From assembly GCA_904066235.2 (NCBI GenBank), contig CAJFCV020000006.1, positions 10,664,001 through 10,728,000 on the forward strand: a stretch of 64,000 nt of DNA. Direction: 5' to 3'. The notes beneath the pieces were generated by a model. The model saw only the letters and a program-made list of their open reading frames with translations, was not told the DNA's origin and did not search any database. This document shows, one piece after another, positions 1-12,000 of the stretch. Numbering within the stretch: position 1 is the stretch's first letter; each line of letters starts with the position of its first letter. This DNA is from Bursaphelenchus xylophilus (lineage: Eukaryota > Nematoda > Chromadorea > Rhabditida > Aphelenchoididae). Both the position numbers and the translations under genes were made by a program.

Positions 1-3000
1 GAAATGTCCGGCCCTTGTTATGAGAAGCTTCAATCTGTAAAAAACTCTCTTTTAAGCCATTTCTAACAGTTTGAGACTATAAACTGCATAAATTTCCGAG
101 AAATAAAAAATTTTTGATTATATTAGGTTGGACGGAAAGTTTGTACGATTTTTTACTGCTGCTATTTTTTCTTGCGCTGATGGAAAAAGACAAACACAAA
201 TATATGGTGTCGGTAGGGGACAGGCATCCCTATCTAGCAGTACAACCTTCAGCCATCTTAAGCATTTACGAACTGAGAACTTAATTTAGACATTTACCCA
301 TCTTTGGTCCAAAATTACAAATCCTTGGCTGGTTTGTTTAATAAGGCCTACCAGGAAATTGTTTTGGCACTGCTAAAAAGCCTTCTTCTGTAGCTCTTAA
401 TATGCGTAAAGTCGCCGGGGACTAAATCAAAACATAGCCATAAAATTTGACTTTTGCAGGACCAACCCAAGTTTGAATATAACTGCAACCGCCGCTTTGC
501 CGGTGCATTTCTATGTGTAAAACTATGATATGCAGAAACTAAGGACAATCCCTTACACTCAGCTACCCCTCAATAGCCAACTGTTTTGCCGTACGACATA
601 ATAGAACTAAATTACTTTTCTCAAAAAATCGTTGGTGAACTGTTGGATCATCCCGTACAATTCTAAAAAGAGCTCATAACATCTTTCCACTCCTCCCTTT
701 CTTGGGTGCAAAATAGAGCCGCTTTATTGCTCTACTACCTCGTGAAACAATGGGCTACCATTGTTGACTGTCACAAAATTACGCGCATTGCTCTACAGCT
801 ATAATTTTTGGCAATTTTGTCTCTTTGCGGATAACCCGAGGCATCTGTGATCCGGTTTACTCATGTTGCACGTAAAGGGCTCTCTATGTGCCTTACTGCA
901 CCCTATTACAGAGACAGACAATAAGAAATACGCGGAATAATAAGAAAAAGTTTTCATAGGGGGCCTTTGCTGAAGACTTGGTTGAAAGTGTTGCTATTAT
1001 TTTATCCGACACGCTTTTTTATGATTTCTAATTGTGTTTAACGTAGTCAGAAAGACCACTGGACATTGTCTAAAAAGTTTCAGAGCTTCATCGAAAGCGA
1101 TCTGGAAACTAGAGTTTGCGTTCTGGACCCTACCCGAAATAGCCGCAAAGCGGAAAACCTCTTATAATTAAGCTCGTTTTGGCGGAGCTAACGATTGGCA
1201 CGTAGCATATAAATCTTCACACTGTACTCTTGTATATGCTAGGTATTTACGGTGGGCAATCGGTCTTGGCGCGAAAAAAATTAAATTGAAATTTGGGTAA
1301 AAAATCGTACGAACTTTCCGTCCAACCTAATATTATCCATCCCAGAAAAAAAAATTTTTTTGCCCCAAAACCCACCTCAATAGTGAATAAAACATTGGTG
1401 CCAGTGAGGAACAAATGCTCCGCCTTGTCGGTTGAGTTCCCATTCGGATCGATGACATCGAATTCCAGGTCCATATGAGCGGTGAAAAGATCCACAACCA
1501 GCAGCCCGTAATCTCCGCCGGTTTGGAAATACTCAATCTTGTCCGAGCACTCGCGATACATTTGATGAGTCAAACTGTAACCACGGAACCTACTGCCCAG
1601 CTGGATGTAGAACAGGTCTTTGAAACGGTCCGGATCCACTTGATAAATGAAGCCATCGGTGACGAAGGGAAGGCCAAGAAGATGCTGGATTGAGGGATCG
1701 CGGTAATTAGAGGCGTTTCCAGGGGGAACCTGGTCGTTCAGGATGATCGTGTGGATCTGAAAATATTTTTTATCAGTATTTTTGACCTAACAATTTAAAA
1801 AATTTATGGTTTTTTGATTTCTTCCAGTCGTTTGGTTTGCACTGTGCAGTCTAAATTTTCAGTTATTTTTGCACTGTGCCGTCAATTTTCCATACATTTT
1901 TTGCACTGTGCAATCAAACAAGTAAGATTTTTCGCACTGTGCAATCAAAAAAAATTTTCTTTTTGCACTGTGCAGTCGATTTTCTAGTGGTTTTTTGTGC
2001 ACTGTGCAGTAAAAAAAGTAAAATTTTCCGCACAGTGCAATCCAAAAAAATGTTCTCTTTGCACTGTGCAGTCGATTTTCTAGTGATTTTTTTGCACTGT
2101 GCAGTAAAAAAAAGTAAAATTTTTCGCACTGTGCAATCAAAAAAAAAATTTCTCTTTGCACTGTGCAGTCGATTTTCCAGTGATTTTTTTTGCACAGTGC
2201 AATCAAACAAGTAAAATTTTTCGCACTGTGCAATCAAAACAAATTTTTCTTTTTGCACTGTGCAGTCGATTTTCTAGTGATTTTTTTTGCACTGTGCAGT
2301 CAAAAAAGAAACATTTTCCGCACAGTGCAGTCTAAATATTCAACTATTTTTGCACTGTGCAACCAAAAAAAAAATTTTTTTCCACACTGTGCAGTCTACC
2401 CTTTCAGTTATTTTTGCACTGTGCAGGAAATTTTCCGTAAATTTTTTGCACAGTGCAATCAAAAAAGCATAACTTTCCGCACTGTGCAACCAAAAAAATT
2501 TTTTTCGCACTGTGCAATCCCCTCCGCTCACCGTAACATGTTTCTCTGCGATATGATTATACAATTGGTCATTCCAGGTCTTCGCATCCTCCACTCCCGA
2601 ATCTCCAATCACGTAGACGGCCGAGCCGGGGATCACGTCCTTGCTGCTGATCACCTTGGCCAAGGCGAAAAGATAGTCTCGTTTCTGGCCCCGGGACTGG
2701 TAATTGTCGTTGATCAGGGTCTGCAGTTCATTCAAGAATTTTGAACGGTCCGTTTCCACGACCAATTTGGAGACGGGCTCCACTTCGCCTTGGGCCTTAT
2801 CGTAGGCCAGGATTCCGATGTAGTTGTGGTACATCTGGTGCTCGGTGTTCCCGAGGCGGTCCAGAATTTCAGCGATGATTTTGTTGAAGCTAAAAAGGTT
2901 TTATAGCTTTGGTTTACTTTTTTCCTTTCAAATCTGTGCCAATTTTAAGCAAGATTATTCAAAATTCAAATTTCCCGCCATTTTTGGCATTCCGTTTTAT

Positions 3001-6000
3001 GGCTTGAAAAAATTTTTTACTGGCTTCCTAATCATGAATAATATTGTTCTGATCGTAATTTGAACTATCCTAGCCAAAAAAAAATTCAAAATTAAAATTT
3101 CCCGCCATTTTTGGCATTCTGTTTTAAGGCTCCAAAAACTTTCTGAAAGGCTCCCTAATTATGAATAATGTTGTTCTGATCAAAGTTTAAACCATTCTAG
3201 CAAAAAAAAAAATCAAAATTCAAATTCCTGCCATTTTTGGCATTCTGTTTCAAGCTTTTAAACGACTCCCTAACGACTCAGTTGTTTTCAAAACTAAACC
3301 AACTCACTTCTGTGCGACCTTAGCGTTGTTTGCAGTATTCGAACCATCCAAAACGATGATGAATGACTTTCCATAAACGTCCATCGGAGGTGGCGGATGA
3401 TCGGTGTCATTTCTCAGGCAGATAGCTAAAAATCTTTGTTGAATTTTATTTGTTACAATCTTTTAAACCCTCAGGAAGTCATCTACGTTTCTCAAATTAC
3501 GAAATCCACGGTTTTGACACTGAAATTTTGGGTCCCGCAGCGAAAACATAAAATTCTTGGCATTCTGCAACAAGTCTGTAGAATTGATCGTGAGACTCTA
3601 AGGACTTATTAGAAAGCATTTTAGCCCCAAAAACAGAAAAATTACTGTAACATTTTCTGTTACAGTAGCTTTTTTCTTCGTTACAGTAACCCCGAACTCA
3701 CCATATTGACAAAGTGGGCCTTCATAATCATGGAAGCATTTGCACGAGACTCCATTCGGCGCGGCATATCCAAACTTACAGTTGGGGATTTGGCATTCGC
3801 GGCCCCGGAACTCCGGAGGGCAAACACATTCCTCGGTGCGTCTACTCAAAACCCCACCGTTCTTACAAGTTGGGATCGAATCCTCGGAGACTGCGGGCAA
3901 AACCCGTTGGAATGGATAGCCGTAGGCGTCAAATCCGGTAAATCCGACGTAATAACCGAGGTTTGAGGCGGTAAAGGGGTTCGAAATGTAGTCGTAGGAG
4001 CACTGGTCGCGCTTGTGGAAGGCCTGAAAAATAATTTTCAAATTTTGGAAAAATATTTTTGCTCAAACTTGGTGAAGATCTAATTTATGATTTTTCAGAA
4101 CCTTTCCGAATTTTTTACTTTTTATAGAAAAATCGAGATCTTTTCATAGAAAAATCGAGATTTTTTACCCAAAAAATGCAAAAAAAAAGAAAAATTTTTT
4201 TTGAATTTGTAAACTAAAAAATTTTCTACTCTGTTAGTACTGGCGACCCCATTATTTCCACAAAAAATCTAAATTTTTCCCCCAGAATTCGAAAAGATAC
4301 GGCAAATTCGTTTTTTCTCTGACCGTCTCTTCATTTCCCGTAGTCCCTCGTCTGAAATACACCGTTGAATATCTTTGCTCTGCCTTCAAAAAATTCGCTT
4401 AAATTTACAAGCATTGATATACAGCCTAGATACCGTGCACACAAAAAATTTGAAGTAAATCGATTGCTTTGTACCCCGGAAAAATCTCACTTACAACAAC
4501 ATCACCAAGATTGGCGGTCTCGGATGGATAGAGATGCGCGTATTCCAACCGTGCCTCGGATGAATGGCCATTCACATGAGATTCCAAGTGAGCGATGATT
4601 CGGTTGTTCTCTACAAAAAGGCATTGAAATTTTTGAGGGTTTCAAAGGAATTCAAATTCCCGCCAATTTTTGGCATTCTGTTTCAAGTGTTTCCCTGTGA
4701 AAAGATAATTAAAAATCCCAAAAAACGGCTTCAAAATTTTGATTCATGGGTTTTTCTACCATCTAGGCTTAGTTTTTGACATAAAAATTCAAAAAATGAA
4801 TTTCCCGCCAAATTTTGGCATTCTGTTTCAAGCGCAGTTCTTGGCCTAAATGAGGTCAGTAATTGAAAACCAGGCTTTAAATTCAACTCAAAAGACATTT
4901 TTCTAATACTATAGTCTACTTACTATCTAGCAATTCAAAAATTTAAAATTTCCGTCACTTTGGCGTTCTGTTTCTAGCGTTGTCATCGGCAAAAATGGGG
5001 CCAATATTATAAAAGCAGGCTTCAAAGGCCTTTCAAGACAATTTTTAATAATCCGGATTCACTCTACCACGCAAAAATTCAAAAATTTCGGTTTTCCGCC
5101 ATTTTTTGGCATTCTGTTTCATTCGACGGTACAGGTAATTGACATTCAAAAAATGAAAATTTTATTAGCTAGATACTAAAATACGCTAGAATTTGTCTTG
5201 TTTTTAAAAAAATTCCAAAAAATCCGTCATGTTGACACTTTTTTCACCAATTTTTTATATTATTCTACCCGAACTTACTGCTCTTCCAGACCAAAGCGCC
5301 GTTTCCAAAATCGTCATCCAATTTTTTGGTGAACTGGCGGAAGACTTGAGTGGCCGATTGGACGTTGACTCTGATTCCACACGTCGTGAATTCATTGTTG
5401 TAGGTGCGCAGTTTGACCGACCAAATTCCTCGCGCCAAATGCCCGTGCTCCTTCCCTCCGGGATTGTAGCCGAGGTCGTCTGAAAAAAAGGGTTCTTTTT
5501 CTTTGTGAAAAAAACTTACAAGCATGCTTTTGACAGATGAACGGCTTCGTTGCATTACAGGCCTCGCTGACCCAGCCACCTGACGTCAAGATTGCACAGT
5601 GTTTGCCGCTCTTTGGCTCTCCCGCCGCCCAGTGTTTGAAGGCGTTTCCGAGCTGAAAATTTTTTTAATCAAGTATTAATCATTCGAGATCATCAAACAA
5701 TTAAAATCCAGCCGAAATTTCGAAGGAATTTTAAATTTTCAAATTCCCGCCAAACTTTGGCATTCCGTTTCAAGCGATAAAAATACATAAGATAGCTTCA
5801 AAATTTGTATGTAAAATAGTCCCAGAAACTCATAGATCGTAGCGTTCGCTTTTTTCAGCAAATTTTAGCAATTTATTATATTACCTATGCTGCTTTTGAT
5901 AGAGAATCATAATTTTTTGCTTTTTTTTGCACTTCTTTTGTTAGAAACTTGTCTTAAAATATTGAAAAAAGTGCACGAGCAAATTTTACTACCCGGAAAA

Positions 6001-9000
6001 CATAAGAAACTCGAATTTCAATTTTTCCCGCCAATTTTGGCATTCTGTTTCAAGTGCTGAAAATACTTCAAACAGCTGCCGCATTGCATCTAGAGTGATA
6101 CAAAACCATTATTGAATCCACCAATCCTCTTTAGCCGTTTTTACTATCAAAACTTACCGGCAGATCATCATGAGCGCCCTGATCCCATCCCCAGTCATGG
6201 CTGTTTTGGTCGTTCAACCCGATCCAAGTGGGTGTTCCTCCAATGTACAGAGACATCAAGTCGTCCAGTCCTTTGTTGGCAATGTGAAGAAGATGACCTC
6301 CTTGCATCATACAAGTGGCTTTGGCATCGTCCCATGGGATTTCGCGGACTTCCAGGAGGTAACAATTCTGTTCGTATGGCTGCCATCCGTCGGGACAGTC
6401 TGAAATACACTTTTATGTTTTTAGACGAACGTATTTTACCATGACTTTTAGGTATCGATTATTTCAATTAACTTTTCTCTTCAATTTTTGCTTTTTTCAC
6501 TTATTTGCTTAGCAAATTCTTCAGCAGTCTCAAATTACCCTTTGTTTGCCATTTTGTAAAAGTTTTTGAGTCTCACCACGAAAACGTTTTTTCTTGGCGT
6601 TGCGTTTATCTGTAAATTTTGTTGTAAAAAGCTTTTGAAAGATTTTTACTGCTTCTAAGACGTCTTTTTGAGATTTTTGCTACACAAATTTTAAGTTCCA
6701 CCACGAAACCCTGATATTTTGGCATCCCGCCAAAACTTCATATTTTGCTTCTAAAAGTCGCGTTAGAGGTTTTACAACACTGTTAATAGTTTTAAAATTT
6801 TTTTCCAGTTAGTTTATTCCGGTTGTCACCAAAAAATAAGCATTTTATGTTATCTATGATGAATAAGGTGCAAAATTTTCGATTTTTGATTATAATCTTT
6901 CAGAAATATGTAAGTGATTGCCGGCAGTGTATTTAATTTCGCCCCACCTACCTTTGTAAACAATGTTCAATCTGGACATTGCACTGTCATAAACTTTTCT
7001 GGCATCGACATATGTGTTCTCGGCGGCACTGATCTTCGGATAGCCCCTGCGCAGGTCTCCCAAACTCGTGATACTCACGGTTTGGGCGTTGCCGGAGATC
7101 GGGAAGTAGAAGGTCTGTTCCTTATCGCAGTTGTCTCTGATTTCGTCGAACACGGTCGCTTCGTCGTATTGAAGGGGAAGAGTGATGAAAGCGGTCCCGC
7201 GGTTGGTCTGATACAAAGATCCGCCGGAATAATGGGCTAGCGTGCTGATGGCGGTGCTGGCTTCTTGATCGATTTCAATTCGGCATTTGTTGATCGGGTA
7301 TTGGATGATGTTGATCTGAAAAGTTTGGGTGGTGTCATGGATAATAAAATTTTGTTGATTTTTTATTTGAAAAGCATGTTTTAGCGTATAAAATGTCACT
7401 TTAAGGAAAAATAGGATTTTTGCAATGATTGAGCATCAATTTTGATGTTTTTTGACTAAATTTTTAAGATTAAAAAAAAATTTTTTGTGGAAAAACTGAA
7501 GGTTTCATCGTATAAAATGGTGCTAAGCTTCATAGTGGACCCCAAATAATTTTTATTCTTAAACTGACCAGCGATTTTGTAATTCTTTACAGAAATTTCA
7601 AAAATTTTTATTTTTGAAATTTAAACATGTTTGATCGTATAAGATGTCATAAAATTATGGGATACAACTTATGAAGCCTTCACTGACAATTTACAGCTAT
7701 AATTTGCTTGATATTTAGCGGGTTGTTTTTTAAATTGCAAATTTTTATCCTAGGCATGTTTGATTGTATAAAATGTCCTTTTAAATATAACATTCACTTC
7801 AAATTTCTCACCTTGGCTCCCAATGCATCGATCAGTTGGAAAGTCTCTTTTTCCTTGTGTTCATTCAGTTTGATTCCACCCGAAACAACCAAATACACCA
7901 CTTCATGTGCGGTGGCTCGACTACTCGTCAAGGCCTCAATAATGGCTTCGTAAATCAGCAAATCTTTGCATACGGACTCTGTGTTCTGTGTGTCTTGCTG
8001 TAGGGCCTCAAACCCATGGATTAAATCGTCGGGATGGTCGGTTTGAAGGTACAATTTGACTTGTTTGTCATCGAAACTGTGGATACTGTAGTGACTGATC
8101 CAGTAGGGGTCGTTGAACTTGAAATCGCGGACAATCTCGGGCGCCAGTCGATTCAACTCGACCAGGGTGCTCTGCACATCCGACGAGCCCTGAATGACGA
8201 AGCTGAGCCCGACGCCGCGGGGCCTGAAGTCGACCCATTGGTTTTTGTAGCCGCACTTGGGCTCGGTGCAATGCGGCCCACTCCACGGGGCGTAGCACTC
8301 GCAATGCGTGCTGTGCGAGCGTCCCTCGTTGTAGCAGACAATGTTCTCGCAGTTCTTGCCCTCGTAGCCGGGCACGCAGAGGCAACGGTCGCCCGAGCGG
8401 ACGCCTCCATTCCGACAGCCCTGATCCGGCGGGTTCGGGTCGCGCACTGTGCAATGCCCCACCGACGTCCGCTTCACGGTCAGCCCTGTCGCATCCTCCA
8501 CGTACACCTCGACGTAGAAGAATTGATTGGGCCGCTCGCACTTCCACGTCCCAAAGTACAAGTTGTAGTCGCAGCCGTCCCGATACACCCCGTTCGACGC
8601 GTACAACACCTCGCGTTTGTCGTGCTGGAAGATGCTGTTGTGCCAGATCAACGCCTCCGCGAAAACGTTCTCCGGGTCCGGGAACTCGATGTTGTTGACG
8701 CGCGCAACAATGTGCATCTCCTCGTTGTAGCGGGGCTGGTCCAGCGTCAGGTCGTGGTCAATGTCGATGGAAGCGCCCGTGAACACCTCGTACTTGGACT
8801 TGGCATAGACACGGTAATGGCAGGGGAGCTCGGCTGGAAATTTTTTGGTTGTTTTAGTCACAAGACAGGTGGGAGTTTCGTATTTTAAGGTTTTTTGAAA
8901 TTAAAAAAAATATTTTTTTTTACAAAGAAAGAACTTTTATGGGGTATGGAGTTACAGGTCGAGACATGTATCAAAAAATCACAAACGTTTCAGATTCAGA

Positions 9001-12000
9001 ATATGTAGAAATTAGCTGCCCAATTTTGGTTGATAAGGGCGAAAAAATCCTCAGAACTTTTCTCGCAACACCACGCAAATGCCCCTTTTTTATGTTGGAA
9101 CTAAGGTGTAGTATTAATCAAATTTGATATTTTAAGGCTTGTCAAGATGCCAGGGTTTACTTTTGCTCAAAAAAACTTTGGATCCCGTAAAAATGTGGTC
9201 AAAAAATGATTTGGTGTCTGTTGTAAAGGCCAAGAGGACCGTTTGGGGTGATTTGAGGTCCATTCGGTGATCAGGGATACCATAAGTGCACCTATTGTTC
9301 TGAGGGCTTTTTTCACCCTTACAAACCAAAATTGGGCATCCAATTTTTACATATTCTGAATCAGAAAAATTTTGCGATTTTTTGATATATGTCACGACTT
9401 GTAACTCCATACCCCATGGAAGTACTTTCCTTGTGAAATCTTCCAACTTACTCTCACTCGAATTCTGGCCCTTTTTAATGACCAATCTGTAGTTGCCGAA
9501 CTCGAGGTTCCTATAGACCTTGTTCGTCAAGTCTCCTCCCTTCATGATGTAGAAAGCGTCCACCTCTTCCTCAATCGTATTCACCACATTCACATCATAA
9601 TCCGCTCTTCCGACGAACGCCACAATCAGCTCTTCGATGGAGTCATCCACGAAGAAGACCTGTTCATTCGGCGCGTACTGGCAAGAGTCGAGCAGATCGT
9701 TGGCCGCCAGCAAATGCTCATTGTACAAACCCACCGACAGCGTGTACGCCACGCGCCAGATGATCCAGGAGAGGTGCTCGTCCACGGTCTCGGTCGCCTT
9801 CACCACCAGCCCGCCGCTGAACTGCGCCAGGACGCGGAACTGCTCGTAGGCCTCGGTGTGGATGTCCGGGTTGCACTTGAACCCAAGACCGCCGTACGCG
9901 ATGATGTAAATCGGGTTGGACTGCTCGTTGAGACGCTGCAGAATGTCGAAACGAGTGCTGGGCGGGTCGTCGGGCAATGCGTCGGTGAAGACGATGATCG
10001 GCGAGTTACGGTAGAAGTTGGCAGCACCGATTTCGAGGGTCTCGTCGATCCCGAGCAAAATCTATTATAGAAAACGATTTTTAGATTTTTTGGGGATTTT
10101 GAATGGACAATGCAATGTTTGAGGAAATTATTTTTTTCTATACACTGAATTTTACTTTTTGAAGTTTGTGCGGTGCAAAAAATATTTTTTTGAACAGTGT
10201 TTTCAAATTTCTAAAAATTTTTTTTGCACTGCGCAGACTCCAAAAATATTTTTTTCGCACGGTGCAAATTTTCAAAGCCACTTTTTTGCACTGTGCAATT
10301 TTTAAAAATATTTTTTTTGCACTGTGCAGAGTCGAAAAATGTGTTTCTGCACTGTGCAGACAAAAATATTTTTTTTGCACTGTGCAGATTTTTCACAGTC
10401 TTTTTTGCAACGTGCAGCTTTCAAAAGCTATTTTCGCACCGTGCAAATTGTCAGACTCCTTTTTTTTGCACAGTGCAAACTCCTAAAATTAGTTTTTTTG
10501 CACTGTGCTGACTTCAAACACAGTTTTTTTCGCACAGTGAAAATTTTTAAAGTCGTTTTTTGGGCGTGTTGAGTTCAAAAACATTTGCACCGTGCAAAAT
10601 TTTAAAAGTTATTTTTTGCACAGTGCAAATTTCCAAAATTATTTTATGGCACTGTGCAGACTTCAAAAATATGATATTTTTTCGCGCAGTGCGAATTTTT
10701 AAAGTCATTTTTTGCACAGTGCAGATTTCCAAAAAAAAAATTTTTTTGCACAGTCCGTGTTTCTAAAAGCAATTTTCGCACAGTGCAGATTCAAAAAAAT
10801 AAATATTTTTTTGCACAGTGCAGAATTCCAAAAAAAAATTTTTTTGCACAGTGCAGATTTCGAAAAAAAAATTTTTTGCACAGTGCAGATTTCCAAAAAA
10901 ATTTTTTTTTGCACAGTGCGTGTTTCTAAAAGCAATTTTCGCACAGTGCAGATCTCCAAAAAAAATATATTTTTTTGCACTGTGCAAAATTTTCATAACA
11001 TTTTTTGCACCGTGCAGACTCCAAAAATTGCACAGTGCATAAAAACTTTTTTCTACAAAAAAAAAAAAAAAAATAAAAAAAAATTTTGTAAAATTCAAAA
11101 AAAGTTGCACTTACCTTATCAGTACACTTGTCACTCTTCTCCCATTTAACTTCGTTGATTTCCTTCAAAAACACATCCGGATCATCGCTTTCAAAGTACA
11201 ATTTGGTCCCCCCGTCCAAAATAAACGTCGCCGTGTAGGCTCGAATCACATTTTCGTTGAACGCTTCGAACGAATTGATGATGAAATCGATCGATTGGAT
11301 CACCTGCTCTCGGATCCCACCATCGTCATGCGATCTGATGACGAAATTCAAGGCCGTTTCGTCGGTGGTGTCAAAGGTTCGGCCGCTGCGCTCTTTGCAC
11401 GTCAAATGCTCGCAAAATTCGCCGTCCCAACTACCGTAGCAGACGCACTTCCCGTCGGAACCGATGTGGCCGCCGTGGTCGCAAAGCTGAAAATATGGGA
11501 ATTTTAACATCCGACTGGTGACAACAACCGTATTTTACATTTTTTTTTTATTTTTCGCAATTTCAAAAAAAATATATTTTTTTTTATTTTTGATTTTTTT
11601 TTATTTTTTAAATTTAGAGAAATTGATTGGAAACCTCTAAAAAATTTTTTTTGCTGTTTCAAAGACCTAATAAAAATGAAAAGCATTTTAAATTTTTGTT
11701 TATTTTTTGCAATTTCAAAAAAAAAAATTTTTGAAATTCTTGATTTTTTTTTATTTTTAAAATTTAGAGAAATTGATGGAAAACCAACAAGCGTATTTTA
11801 CAATTTTTTTTATTTTTCGCAATTTCAAAAAATTTTTTTTGAAATTTTTGATTTTTTTTTATTTTTAAAATTTAGGGAAATTGATTGAAAACCTCTAAAA
11901 AATTTGTTTTTGATGTTTTGAAGACCGAATAAAAATAAAAAGCATTTTAAATTTTTTTTATTTTTTGAAATTTTAAAAAAGTTTCGCAATTTTTGATTTT

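Noticed and set aside
1859..2744. Long ORFs on both strands through the dyad arrays (HCAV, ALCNQ, TVQ strings)
   Set aside because: They are produced by GCACTGTGCA read in different frames; no splice sites, starts or family resemblance.
8034..8888. 284-residue plus-strand ORF
   Set aside because: Antisense shadow of IRG-7-like exon 7, which has good splice sites and EGF cysteines on the minus strand.
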